From Tanypteryx hageni (Eukaryota > Arthropoda > Insecta > Odonata > Petaluridae), in the NCBI GenBank assembly GCA_028673005.1, contig CM054113.1, positions 37,638,117 to 37,702,116 of the forward strand: 64,000 bases of DNA, in the 5' to 3' direction. Below, in pieces: positions 26,465 through 38,333 of this stretch (position 1 is its first letter; each line of letters opens with the position of its first letter). The translations under genes and the position numbers were made by a program. Under the pieces are notes generated by a model. The model ran no database searches. It saw only the letters and a program-made list of their open reading frames with translations, and was not told where the DNA came from.

Positions 26465-26744
26465 ATCTAAACGCTAGGGTCGCGAGTAGAGTTTTGGAAC
26501 CTGGAATTCTCGCTCCCGGTTTCCGGGATTTTACTCGATATTTCTTATTCTCAATTCCCGGGAAAATTTTTAATGATTCCCGGGAATTTCTCGTTTAAAT
26601 TATGTGCCGAGTAAAGTTTTTTCAGAATTGCTTTCATAGCTGGTTTTTTAGATATTCCTCCGAATATTAGCTCCAAATTTTAAACAATGAAAATTACCTT
26701 TTATTAATAACTTTTATTAGCTTCACATTTATATCTATTATAAA

Positions 26745-27486
26745 TAGCTGCTTCTTACGGTGGATATATATATATATAGGATATATATATGGTATAAAAC
26801 CTAAACTACTTCTAGATATTCCACGGACCTAAAATTTGGCAGGATGATAGGTTATTAGGTACAACCAACCAGAAAAACCGAAAATTCCAAATTTTTTAAT
26901 TTTAAGTGGGTTATTTTTGACTCCAATGTTCCATTTCGATACTCCATAAGAAAAATCTGTGCAGTGTGTCATAAATTTGCATTTTTAGATTAGTTATAAT
27001 TCAGATAGAAACTCGGAACAAAAACAATTCTATAAATAAAAGAATGAGGTTTCTTATTTTTTAAGACTAAATTCAAATCGGTGCCGAATTGACGAAGAAA
27101 TATGTTGTTAATCGGAAAAGCAGATGCTCAACAATAAAGAAATTCAGCTACCATAGCAACCAAGGCAATACTCTTCAATGAGAATTGGCAATCCGTATTA
27201 TAATAGCATCGCTTTAATGATGTTTAATAGGGAAATTCTTATTGTCCCATTGATTTTAACCAAAGATGTAAACAGATGATGACGTCATGATTTCAAAACG
27301 CGATATATGTTGTTAAATAAAAGAACGTTACTCCTTTCAATTATGGGGGTTGATGAACTGTATAAAATAATAGCTTTAATTTAGTGTTTCTAAAGAGAAT
27401 CAGTGGATTTTATTATCTTGCCATTGATTTAAAACTACGGCATAAACTTATAACGAGATCAAAATCCAAATACAGGAAATATTAGT
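26745..27486 (+). repeat. Repeat family R1, second long copy
   Basis: Colinear with 14265-14996 over about 740 bp with few small indels, from the ATAAAACCTAAACTACTTCT line to CAAATACAGGAAATATTAG. Nested inside the hAT-like element 26487-30369. Confidence 0.8.
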
Positions 27487-27589
27487 CACGTCATGGACTT
27501 CCTGATGCACTGCATCCCCTCAAAATCCTACGGTGATACTTTCGATATGGACTGAAATGCTTGCTGAATGCAAGCACCAACTACTTGTA

Positions 27590-27935
27590 TATGATATAAA
27601 ACCTATGGTACTTCTAGTTATGCCACGGTCCTGAAATTTGACAGGATGATAGGCTATTAAGTACAACCAACCAGAAAAATCGAAAATTCCAATTTTTAAA
27701 AGATTTAGTGGGGTATTTTTGACCCCCATGTTCCATTTCGATACTCCATAAGAAAAACATGGAAATCTGTGCAGAGTTTCATAAATTTGCATTTTTAAAT
27801 TGGTAATAATTCAGATAGAAACTCGGGACGAAACATTTCTATAGCTAAAAAAGTGAGGTTCATTATTTTTGATGACTAAATTCAAATCGGTGCCGAATTA
27901 ATGAAGAAATATGTTTTTAATCGGAAACAAGTGAA
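27590..27935 (+). repeat. Repeat family R1, short copy
   Basis: Starts GATATAAAACCTATGGTACT and follows the family to TATGTTTTTAATCGGAAACA, then stops. It lies in direct order behind the long copy, separated by about 100 bp that include GCTTGCTGAATGCAAGC, a short hairpin. Confidence 0.75.
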
Positions 27936-28121
27936 GATATAAAAATGAATTTTTATAACCAACTTTTATATAGTTAATGCTTTAATAAGAATTAACTCTA
28001 TAATATAATTATGATAACCTTGCTGCTTGCATGGGCGTAAAATTTTTCAAAAGTGTCTACCAGCTGTTGAGTGATGTGAGGGTCTCTTTATTTAAACTTG
28101 AATCTTTTTACAGTTGTGAGA

Positions 28122-28247
28122 ATGGCAGACAGAAGTAGAGAACTCAGTGAAAAACGTAAAAATGTTTGGCATATAAGTAATAAGAAGTTTGATTGTATCT
28201 TTTGTTTCATTAATGAAAATACTGACTTATCCAATCATATTGCTTAA
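28122..28247 (+). pseudogene. Truncated BED zinc-finger ORF of the hAT-like element
   Basis: A 41-codon frame opens MADRSRELSEKRKNVW and contains FDCIFCF and LSNHI before TAA. The order aromatic (VW), C-x2-C, then L-x-x-H is that of the BED finger found at the N-terminus of hAT transposases; the second His is cut off by the stop. An acceptor-like TCTTTTTACAG ends at 28113, just upstream of the ATG, so this may have been the first coding exon. No further transposase blocks were recognised downstream. Confidence 0.55.
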
Positions 28248-28519
28248 AATTAATGAAAATATACTGCTAGTTGAGAGTAATTCAGCTTTAGATACTAGTA
28301 GGAGTGAAACTTGAATACTTTCCCATGAGATTCGAGTTATGGAAGTTTCGCTATAAATCGTTATGAGGGCATTAATCTTATTTATTTTATTTCCATTAAA
28401 AGCATTACATCACTGCAATCGTAGCGTATAATATCAGATCCCTTTAAAGCATTGAGGACGTTGCCATAATATTTGAAGATTTCCATTCTTGAAAAGAGGA
28501 CATATTTACACTTTTTTCG

Positions 28520-28860
28520 ATTAAAAGCAAATATTTACGCTAATTCGGCACGTATTTGAATTCTGCCTTCAAAAATTAAAAACTCCGTTCTTTCAGACCA
28601 CTGTTCTTTTTCCGAATTCGTATCCCAATTTTAAGTAATTTAAAAATAAATTTTTATAAAATCTTGCACTGAATCCTATGCTTTTCTTACGGGGCATTTA
28701 AATGAAACATTGGGGTTAAAAACACCCCTTAAATATAACCTTTATTGGAATTTTCGATTTTTTTGGTTGGTTGTGACTAAAAACCTATAATCGTGCCATA
28801 TTTCAAGTCTGTAGCTCATTTGGAAGTGCCTAAACATTAGTATCCTCCTATATCATATTT
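28520..28860 (-). repeat. Repeat family R1, inverted diverged copy
   Basis: Read on the - strand this follows the R1 order, with landmarks CCAACCAAAAAAATCGAAAA, the ATGTTTCATTT line and TACGTGCCGAATTAGC. It is more diverged than the other copies and ends at a hairpin (GTGCTTGCA/TGCAAGCAC) around 28871-28891. Confidence 0.6.
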
Positions 28861-29575
28861 ATTACTAGTAGAAGGTGCTTGCATACTGCAAGCACTTCAT
28901 CTAGCCTTGAAAAAACATTCATTTTTCAGAGAGATATTTCATCATGCTAAATATTTCTTTAATTCAATAGATTTCTCCCCGGGACCGATTTTCGTTTTTT
29001 CCTTATGGAACAATAATGGAGTAAAACAATCACTAATTTTTAAAATTTTAGGAATATTATGCTTTTTCCACATTGTGTTTATAATGTTACACATTTATGC
29101 CAAATTTGAAATTTATAGCACATTTAGAAGTGAAATAACATTTATCTAATTGTTTAAATTTAAATAATTTTTAACGGCCGCAATAAGAATTTCATAGATA
29201 CACTGAAATGTTTATTCCGTTATATAGACTAAACTCTAAATAACTTGATAATTTCAGCTCTCTAACTTCCCCCGTAGTATCTAAAAATTTAGCTATTTGT
29301 TTAAACTTGAAGAATTTTTACTGCCAAACAAATTAAAATATCAAAATTTGTATAATCCCTATATCGTTTTTTTCATATCCTGCCTCTAAAAAAAATTTCA
29401 GCTCCGTAGCACATTCAGAAATACAAAAACCTTGAAATTTTGTTTAAACAATTGCGAATTTTTAGCGGCCGCATTGTTGCACTTTTTCAAGATTTTCGTT
29501 TTTTTTAGTCGGTTTTGCACAAAATCCTACCTAAGAAAAAAATTTCGAATCTACAGCTCATCTGGAAGTGCCTAT

Positions 29576-29640
29576 ACATTAGTATCCTCCTGTTATCATT
29601 ATATATCGACGTTTCTTACAGAGGAGGAGGATACTAATGT
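29576..29640. repeat. Perfect 16-bp-stem hairpin
   Basis: ACATTAGTATCCTCCT (29576-29591) is the exact reverse complement of AGGAGGATACTAATGT (29625-29640), with a 33-nt loop. The left arm also occurs at the end of the R1 copy near 28835, so it may be an R1-family terminus. Confidence 0.8.
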
Positions 29641-29649
29641 TTCTAACTG

Positions 29650-29985
29650 TAGGTGAAAAAAGATGAACAGAATTAGAAATATAATTTTTTATTTAAAATG
29701 GTTTAAATTGAAGATTGTAGGTTAATCCTTTCTAATTTAGTTCTCAAAAAGAAGAAAAGCCTACACGTTGAAAAGTCGATGTTTACGTGTTATTTTATGT
29801 GAATTGGAAATGTCTTCCTTGGAGTCGAACCCAAGACTTTTTCGAGATTTTTCGTCATCACCTTAAAATATGTAAATTGAGTATTCCTGCCAAATTTCAA
29901 AAATTTATCTCGATCCTTTATCGAGTTATTTGCATTTTTATAGCTTAACAGAGGGATCCACAAAGGGACAGAAGAAAGCTCTTAA
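29650..29985 (+). repeat. Repeat family R2, copy 1
   Basis: Colinear with 37640-37985. Shared lines are AAAAGATGAACAGAAT, TTAATCCTTTCTAATTTAG, CCTTGGAGTCGAACCC and GACAGAGGGATCCACAAAGG-like ends (here AACAGAGGGATCCACAAAGG). No conserved frame. The 'CACAAAGGGACAGAAG' ending resembles the 3' end of a retroelement (inference). Confidence 0.75.
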
Positions 29986-30946
29986 AGATTTTAGATTGTT
30001 TTTAAACTTCTTTCATACATTTTCTATCCTCAATTTTAACTATTAGGGAATTGCAATATAGGATACATTAATAGTAGTTTGTCTCTTGTTATCTCCACCT
30101 CGTCAACATCGAGGAAAGATCGGTTGCGCAATTCAAAGTGCGTCTGAATTATTGAATCTGTTAACAATTTGTCGCAAATAATGTATCACATGTCATTGGG
30201 ATTTAATAAAGACTTATGTATTTACGTTGTATCAATAATAAATATCATGTTTAAATGAAAAATGGTGAATTAAATATTAAAAATGAGAAATCATTCTTAT
30301 TCTCGGGTTCCCGGGATTCCCGGGATATTTGAAAATCTAATTCCAGTTTACCGGGAACCTAAAACTCTAGTCGCGAGTTCGAATCATGCATGCATTTATT
30401 TGACGAATTAATGAATAAACGAGTTTTTAAACAACTTCGCGCGCCCCGGAAGAAGGGCCGTTTGAGTTTTGAAAACGTGTGAGGAGTGAATTTCGAGTCG
30501 GAATTGCGCCTCTTTCCGACTTATGAAATTTCAAGAGGTCGCACAGTTAATTAAACAAGTGAAGGAGGTAAGCTGCGAAATTCACCAGGAGATGTACCCT
30601 TTGCAGCGCATGGAGGGGGCAAACAAAGTTCCCGCACGCGCGGAGTTTCATGCGCTGTTGATTCTAGTGCCCGGGAAACCGCTGCTCAGGAATCCCCGAG
30701 TCCTATGGGTAAATATGGAGTCGTAAGGAAATGAGGTGGTTGGCAAACAGAAGGCAGCTGAGAGGGGAGTGAGTTGGGAGTGTCATTTCTTTGGAGGAGT
30801 ACGCGGTTGGTGCACCTGCAGTTTACGACGTTCGTCTTGCTTATTGAGGAGTTATTTTTACTTGTCATTTGAATAGTTTTAGAAACCCCAAATATTTTTT
30901 AACTAGACGCTCGGTTAAAATGTTTATTTCGTTCTTGTTTTGTTTA

Positions 30947-31134
30947 CAGTCAGACCCCGATTTAGCGCCTCCCATGTATAATGTCATCCCCTCATACCGC
31001 CCACCAATCGTTGTGAACAAAACTTTCACCTTATTATACATAAAGCAAGCATATACCTCGATTTATCGCCACCTCCCGCTTTAGCGCCAATGTCAGTGAT
31101 TGACAAACAGTGGCTCTAAATCGGGGTCTGACTG
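30947..31134. mobile_element. 188-bp TA-flanked MITE (mariner/pogo superfamily type)
   Basis: The left end CAGTCAGACCCCGATTTAG is the inverted match of the right end CTAAATCGGGGTCTGACTG. Both sides are flanked by TA (30945-30946 and 31135-31136). The element is short, has no coding capacity and its ends are nearly identical, which suggests it is fairly young. Confidence 0.9.
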
Positions 31135-31589
31135 TATATTAATTTAATCATCTATTTACTGCTATATTTATGTTTAATACGATTTATTGAATTTATGGTA
31201 TTCCAGTTTTTTTGCTTAACATTTTTTCGTTTCAAACTCTTGTCTTATTATTTATATTTTAAACCATCTGTAGAAAAAAAAAACTAACAAATAAAATTAC
31301 TGGTACTGGGAAAGGCGATTGTAAACATCGAAGAAGTGCACGGCAAGACTCCCAAAGAGTACGGCGGTGTTCGCGATCACCAGGTTGAGAACACCCGTTT
31401 CAAACGGTCGAAAATTTAATATTGTTTTAAAACATCCGATTTTTATTTACGAACGTTTTACCTATTTTCTTATCTACATTTGGTTTATTACTTTTCCTTT
31501 GCCTAGTGACAAACGCAACCACGCCGTCTTCCGTGCAGAATCTGAATTAACCAAAGTGCCACAACTACTTAATCGTCCCTCTCAGACTA

Positions 31590-32090
31590 TTCTCCTCCTC
31601 GTATCTCTCCCCTCCCACGTGCATCTTATCCCTTTCCTCTCTCCATCCTCCTCCACTCCATCCTCCTCCACTCCATTCACCTCCACTCCATCCTCCACTC
31701 CATACTCCTCCACTTCATTCTCCTCCACTCCATTCTCCTCCACTTCATCCTCCTCCATTTCATCCTCCTCCATTTCATCCTCCGCACGCCGGACCTCCAT
31801 CTTTACCACCGCTGAAGTATTAATGCGGCGCTTCCCCTCTATCTCCTCCTCTTTCTCTAACCATCTCCTTCTCCCCGCCCTTCCTCTCTCGTTCTCTCCT
31901 CCCTGCACCCCCTTTGGCGCCATCCACCCACGCACCACCCCTCCTCTCCGCCTCTCCCGTCCCCAATTCGCATGCACCTCTCACACGCGGCAGCCAAATA
32001 TCCTGTGGGCCCAACTGCTTCCATCTTCTCTCCCATCCTCTTAACTCTTCCTCTCGTTCATCCTCCCCTTTCCCTTCTCCCCCCCCCATT
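31590..32090. repeat. Polypyrimidine tract with ~15-bp minisatellite
   Basis: From about 31640 to 31790 the unit TCCTCCTCCACTCCA, with shorter variants, repeats about ten times. The rest is C-rich pyrimidine. The 225-codon + frame and the two long - frames here are low-complexity artefacts. Confidence 0.88.
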
Positions 32091-32277
32091 GCCTGCAGAT
32101 TACTTACGTGATCGGAAGAAAGAAGTGGAAAAAATCTAGATGGGGACGGAACAAAAGTTGACAACTATGATAAGTGTGGCTGAACAGTATGGAGGGAAGT
32201 AAACATTGCTTTAATAAAATGTGATACAAAGGGATACTAATGGAGGTTATGGTTCCAACGGACGTAGTATTATAGAT

Positions 32278-32825
32278 CAGTGTTTCTCAACCTTTTTTGA
32301 GCCGCGTACCCGCTTACGAAGTTCCGCTGTTTCTGGGGACCCTCTCCATATGAAAAGTTCATACATTTTCCATTCATTGCCTTGTTTTTTCACTTTGAAA
32401 TATTAATCAGACCTGGGCGCGGAATCAAGAGAGTTATAGATAAAAATAAACTAGTGGAACTGTCTGTCAAAATGACGGGTAGGCATGACTAAAGTAGGCG
32501 CGTTGCACTAAGGCGGCCGGCCGGACAACTCGGCGACAGTAGCGCTGGTCGCGTGACCTAATCGGGCGGGCATAAGCGCCTCCTGGACAAGGTTTTCCGC
32601 CATTATCAGACCTCGTGTACATTTTCTACAGATTTTACTGAATTTTGCAATCCGTGAATAGGCGTCGAATGACACTTGAACCGACCCGACCCGTTGAGAA
32701 CCCTAGGAGGAATTTTGCGGACAACGATCGCATGTCGGTATTTAAATATATAGATAGATATATATCATGTCCTACTCAACTCGCGAATCCCTAGGTGTCC
32801 GGGAACCCTTGGTTGAGAAACAATG
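32278..32825. mobile_element. hAT-type MITE, 548 bp
   Basis: The left end CAGTGTTTCTCAACC pairs with the right end GGTTGAGAAACAATG. The flanks are TTATAGAT (32270-32277) and TTACAGAT (32826-32833), an 8-bp duplication with one change. The interior includes a GC-rich block (GGCGGCCGGCCGG near 32512) and no coding sequence. The terminal sequence is close to that of the 3.6-kb hAT at 10626-14238, which could be the autonomous relative. Confidence 0.9.
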
Positions 32826-32839
32826 TTACAGATGATATC

Positions 32840-34010
32840 GTTAGGTAAATATTGATGTATTAAAAAGTAGGAAAATCCATATATCGCTTCCACAATATTG
32901 CAAAATGCACTCCTCTTGAAATGTCATAGTAAAATAAATGTGTTTTACTACTAGAAGTAACTCATTTACCATATTAAGCTAACCCTATTAACCTAAGCTC
33001 AAACAAATAATTTTAAAAAATTAATTTTCTATCCCAATTTATGACTTGTATTCCATAGATGATCTATGTAAATTCTGCAGCCATAAAACTTTGGGTAAAC
33101 CATTACTCGGCCGCTTTATGACCTCCGGAGTTGCGTATATCATCTACCAGGATAAAATATTCTATGCCACAGTACGTAAAAACACAATCCGTCAAAGTTC
33201 AACATGTTCGCGTTTTTATGGCACCTTACATCCGATGATATTTTTACTTTTTTTAAGTTAAAGCATGACGCAGTCACATGAGTAACGCTGCGTAAATTAT
33301 TCGTAACAATTCGGACATTTAAAACTAAAGCCTCCGTAAGAACAGGAAAAATAATGATAGACATAAATTACTATTTTTCAACATAATGAGTTACAAAGTT
33401 GCTTTAACGTGCAAATGAGTGACATCTTGAGAAATGAGTTTGGACCGAAAACTACGTAATAACAAATTCTTAGACAAATTAATTCGTGAATGTAATTTCC
33501 CATTTCACTCACGTTTAAATGACATCACGATTTAAATTTTTCAAGCGTTCGGAATGAAGGGAATTCCAAGGAGGTGGTGGTAAGGGGAGGAGGGAATCAA
33601 CAAGGCTATGGTGATAACGCCGCGTCAAAAATTCAAAGCGCTTCAAAGCTGACGACGTCAGTCTACTCGTTGGGATAAATCCACGTTAATTCGCTTTGCA
33701 ACTTCTAATGGAAAAGAGAAAACGTGAGTTGTTTTAAAATACTTTTTCAGTTCCTCTTGATGAATATTTTCGTTTCAGTGGCAAAATTATTCAATTTTCA
33801 CGTCGGCTACGGTAGACGTCGCCCTTTTCTCTCTTTTTTTGCATATCAGCGTGTTTATGTTTCCTATTCAAGTGACTCATGTTCGCGTGTTGGAAGGCCG
33901 CGAATAACTATTGCGATAAACGCATATCGTATAAATAAAAATTGAATCCAAAGAGAGATTAAGTGCAACTTATTAAGAACTGTATTTACATTCTTTAAAA
34001 CATTGCTTAG
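32840..34010. other. No gene seen
   Basis: AT-rich; short frames only, no paired repeat ends. Confidence 0.35.
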
Positions 34011-34014
34011 ATTG

Positions 34015-34166
34015 TATCCTTGGTAGATGGTTGGTTAGAGTATCTGCCGATGGGTTCGAATCTCACCGACGATATGGACGTTTGCGTTCATCACACTGGT
34101 TTATATGTAAGACTGGACTAGATGGTCTAAATATCGTCCGTAAAATAAAGTCGAATTATTATTATT
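34015..34166 (+). mobile_element. tRNA-derived SINE
   Basis: The head holds an A-box-like GGTTGGTTAGAGTA and a B box GGGTTCGAATC at 34052-34062, spaced as in a Pol III promoter. The body reads CATCACACTGGTTTATATG and GGACTAGATGGTCTAAATAT, and the 3' tail is (ATT)n. ATTGTAT near both ends may be the target duplication. The head is too diverged to be a functional tRNA, so the open frame across it is not a gene. Confidence 0.75.
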
Positions 34167-34169
34167 GTA

Positions 34170-36060
34170 TTTCTTTGACTTACATACCCACTTCACGTTC
34201 GACTCTCGATCGCTTCACATGGTTGTGTCCAAAGATTCATCCCCAAGCACATTCTTTTCCCACGGAATGCACCAATACTTCGTCCGGAAATTCCTAAAAT
34301 CTATAAGAATGTCAAGTATAATTTAAGCTATTGAGCGATTCTTTTGTAACAAAGGAGTTAATGACAGCGTAGAAAATTTCAAAAAATTATCTGCGATAGG
34401 GAATCTTAGCCTGTTGACGAAGCTCTATCTTTCCCGGGTGTTTTTGGAGCCCGCTTTTTATTTTCTTAAAATATTAATTTAAAAATTTATCGTCTTTAAA
34501 AAATATATATTTCCGAAACGCATTTATACAAATCAAAATAGATATCTCTTTTCAACATTTGTCATAATAATAATAAATCCTTTATGCCCGACATTATTCA
34601 GGATCAGATGCAAAAAATAGTCGGATACATAAAGAGTCCTGACGGTGAATGATTACTCATCCTGCCAGTATTGAAATAAAAATCCACGGGCTGCTTGTGG
34701 CATGTAAAGTTAAGTGCTAGCTACCCCACTAGCCGCCATTCACTTTGGTAGAGAGGAGAGTGCGAGATCGTAAATTGCAATGACATGTCTACTATTTAGC
34801 AAGCGGATTCACTCCAATACGAGCTCTATGAGTGGCACGATGCTTTGCCCATACCGTGAGGAAAGAATTTATATTTACAGCGGGTTGCGTAGCGATGAGT
34901 GCTTCTGGAACGTGTATGGAGAGGAAGAAGGAAAATGGAGAGGGAAATATCGACATATGTACTCGAAGCATTTATCGTCGCGTGAGGTATTAATTTCTCT
35001 CTGAAGAGCCGGTTTCAGAGCACATTTAGGCAGGGCTTTTGCCTAAGGATATTTTTGATGCGGGACTCTTTGTGGCAATCTGTATTATAGACTGCCCAAT
35101 GACGTTACTACTCACGAAATCAAACCTTTAATTTCCCGTGACAAATTACAACTTAAATGAAAGAAGCGATATAATTTTACGAGGCATTTTGATTTTACCT
35201 AATAATATTGAGGATGGCTGGGAGGAGAGAGAGATGTGAGAGCATCGATCTCTGCTTTAATGAATTTCTTTGAAGCTTATGAAGTATTCGTTGGAACTCG
35301 TTTTTCCTAATCAGCAAAATTAAAATTGTTATTAACGTGGGATTGATTTTTTTAGCATCGCTTTATTTAACCCTATCTTGAAAAGATAGGGCTTTTAAAG
35401 TGGCATAATTAAAGTCTGAAAATTAAACATAAGCGTTATTTATTATTATTTGAGCGTTATTTCGCTATAGGAAATTTATAGCCCAAATGGCGATTACGGT
35501 GGAGCTCCTTTGTATGCCAGACTCCAAGCACTGCACAGTATTCTACGATAAATATCTAGAATATTAATTAACCGTTATTAATGTGAAAGATACATTGTAT
35601 AACTGAATATTTTTATTATTTTTAGCTATTTACTTAAGTTATTTAAAAAATTCAAGATTGTGAATCTTAATAAAAAGGAAAACTCAATTATGAGAAAATT
35701 AATGATTTGGGTAAAATCGAAAAAAATACTAGCGAATAATAGTTAATTAATTACGCGTTTTTACATAAAATCAATTTCATGTGTGGAACGCATTTTCATG
35801 GTGCTGTGAGAATTATACCACCCACAGTTCCCAAAAAATACGGCGCCATTTTTAGCACAACTCTACCTAAACTCTCATCATAGGACGAATCCGAGAGAAA
35901 TGCCGCATCTTTTGCAATTTTCGTATTAACTCAATCTCAAAACGGTCAACATGGCTAAAAATTCAGAAGTAACATATTTGAGATATCTCTTTTACTAAGC
36001 CACAAGCTAAATAACTACAGAAATGAAAGTATCTTACATTTATTTAAATATTTAAAAAAT
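34170..36060. other. No gene seen
   Basis: AT-rich. CCCTATCTTGAAAAGATAGGG at about 35372 forms a small hairpin of no clear meaning. A frame at 34780-35004 has no flanking splice sites and no recognised motif. Confidence 0.35.
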
Positions 36061-37639
36061 TCTTTTTGCGGCGTCTCTCCCGGACATATCATTTGAAAAT
36101 GACCTGCGAATTCAAAAAACAATACATTAAAATGAAAATTAATGAACTTTACTGTGATTTTTTCCTCTGCTCTTTGATTTCCTTCTCTCTTTGCTTCTTT
36201 TGCCTTTTCCCAATGTTGCCTGCTTCCGTGAGGACACAAATTTGCCTCCTTGCAGTTGAGTTTTTTTTAAGTTTCGGTATTGGATTAATAGTAATAACTA
36301 GAGGCACGTTGCAGTACTTCCGGCAAACATATAGAGACCCATGAGTGTATTGACCCAATGCGATATTTCCTATGACAAAAAATTGTTACAAAGAGTTTTA
36401 TTAGTTGAAGCACTTTCATTGCCCCTCTTAAAATAATGATCCAGCTCGCACCATTTTCATAACCAAAAGCACATACCTACATGATTTATACTACCGGTAC
36501 ACAATATTTTTTGTTTTACTCAATATTTCTGATAGTACAGCATATCGTATGTTCTGTGGTTTGTTTAATATTAAGTAATCAATGCACCGGCACGCGTCAA
36601 TGTCTAAAGAAATTAATCAAAAACATTATCAATATAGTAATTTGCTTAAAATGCATAATAAAACTTGCAAACGAAACGATATTTTCATTGCCTGCGTGAA
36701 AAATCTTTCTATTTGAAATGTTTAGTTGTCCATTATTACAATGCATTGGAATCGGTTCTTTTCTTCGCTACGTGTTTCATTTGATTTATATTTACACGAA
36801 ACTTTTCACATAAATTTTCAATCGGTTATTGTCCTTGATGCGTTTGTTTCATTGTAGGCTTCGTGCAAATGCACTTGAAAGCCCGAGTCTAACAATGCAA
36901 AAATCCGAGGTCAACAATTGAAATGTTGAAAAATCGAAGCAATTTTAAAATGTTAAACACTGAAGGTCTGTACTTCGTATTCCAGCCGATTATGTGATAG
37001 TCAAATGCAAAAACGAAAACTTTCCTGATATCGTACCCACGCCTTTTCGGGAGACGACTTCCCACTTAAAAACTGCAAGAGTTCGCGCCGAGTATTCAGG
37101 CGAAAGATTCGTCGAAATCGAGCCTACCGTTCCCGGTTTATTTGCGTTCATGCCGGAAGGCTTCAGACTCAGGCAGGCAGGGACGCACGCGCGAAGAGAC
37201 ACAGCGGTTATAATATATTAGATGCCCGTTGAAATTCAACGGGAAAGTTTTTTGTGAAATGAAAAATGAACATAAATATACCTTGACTTTCTTTGGATGG
37301 CGATAAAACAAACTTTAGTTCTTTTAGGCTTTCGTTGTTTCAAGTTTCGAACTCCTACGATGATTCTAAGTACCTAATTTTAATATGCAAATGATTAATG
37401 TTCTACATATTCCTTCTCGTAAATAACGCAACGAATGTTGTTTAAATTAGTTGCTATGAAAAGAATTTCTTTCTCCTTCTCTCGTACTAATTGTAAGAGC
37501 ATTCAAAGCACGCTTTTACCTATAAGGATTGAAATAAAAACAGGATTTCGAGGTTTAATAATGTAATGAGTTGGCATGGCAACATCCCGTTAAATGCCAA
37601 GATTTCCCCAAAATTTTTGAATTAAACGTTTAACATGAG

Positions 37640-37985
37640 GAATTTGGAAAAGATGAACAGAATAAGAAACATCATACCTTTTTCTTTAATGTGGGCTAGA
37701 TCCGAAGATCATAGGTTAATTCTTTCTAATTTAGATCTCAAAAAGAATGAAAGCCTGCAAGTCAAATAGTCGATTTTTACGTTTTATCATATGGGAAATG
37801 GAAAGGCCTACCTTGGAGTCGAACGTAGGACTTTTTTCTAGATTTATTTTTGTCATCATCTCAAAATATGTGAGTTAATCATTCCTGCCAAGTACCAAAA
37901 ATAAATCTCGTTCCATTATCGAGTTATTCGTATTTGTATAGCGTGACAGAGGGAGCCACAAAGGGACAGAAGCAGCCTTTTATTA
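37640..37985 (+). repeat. Repeat family R2, copy 2
   Basis: Second copy of the family described at 29650-29985, same strand, with small indels. Ends GACAGAGGGAGCCACAAAGG. Confidence 0.75.
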
Positions 37986-38333
37986 TTGTTAGAAGATACT
38001 TGCAGGTCCAAGTCGGCCTTTGTTTAAATTTCCCGAGTCCAGTCTTCTTTTTGAAGTTCTTGTTGGGACACTATAATAGATTTCTGCTTCCCTGAACGAT
38101 ATTTCATTTGCTTGTAACCTCCAAACTACATCTCGGAGGTTTCCTTTTCTTTTGCATTCAGTGGGCATGTTGAGAATTGAGCACACAAATCTGGCAAACC
38201 TTGTTTCCATCGTTATTTTTAGAAAGAACAATTAAATCTAGTTGCAAGATAAAATAACAGAACTGATGTTTTTGAGTACTCTTTAATGTAGCTACATGCA
38301 TGTGTTAAAATCAGATAAGAAATTTTTTTAAAG

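Larger units (their letters stand above)
26487..30369 (+). mobile_element. Second hAT-like element, ~3.9 kb, exact 8-bp target duplication
   Basis: The outer bases are TAGAGTTTT on the left and AAAACTCTA on the right, followed inward by diverged GGAACC/GGTTCC and CCCGGGA-rich sequence on both sides. The flanks are GTCGCGAG at 26479-26486 and GTCGCGAG at 30370-30377, an exact GC-rich 8-bp duplication. The interior is mostly repeat: R1 copies at 26745-27486, 27590-27935 and (inverted) 28520-28860, plus a hairpin at 29576-29640. It carries a short BED-finger frame (28122-28247) but no recognisable catalytic core, so it is a gutted, non-autonomous copy. The terminal sequence differs from the CAGTG-type hAT ends elsewhere in the window. 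Confidence 0.8.

Noticed and set aside
30523..30726. GC-richer 67-codon frame with an AAGGAG|GTAAGC donor-like site
   Set aside because: No good acceptor at a fitting distance and no recognised peptide.
31367..32164. 225-codon + frame and 131- and 114-codon - frames
   Set aside because: They overlie a pyrimidine minisatellite; Ser/Thr/Pro or Glu/Gly/Arg repeats, no domain.
34031..34297. 88-codon frame
   Set aside because: Covers the tRNA-SINE with its Pol III boxes; not a protein gene.
35366..35400. Hairpin CCCTATCTTGAAAAGATAGGG followed by TTTT, like a bacterial terminator
   Set aside because: The window is clearly eukaryotic; a single small hairpin has no support as a signal.
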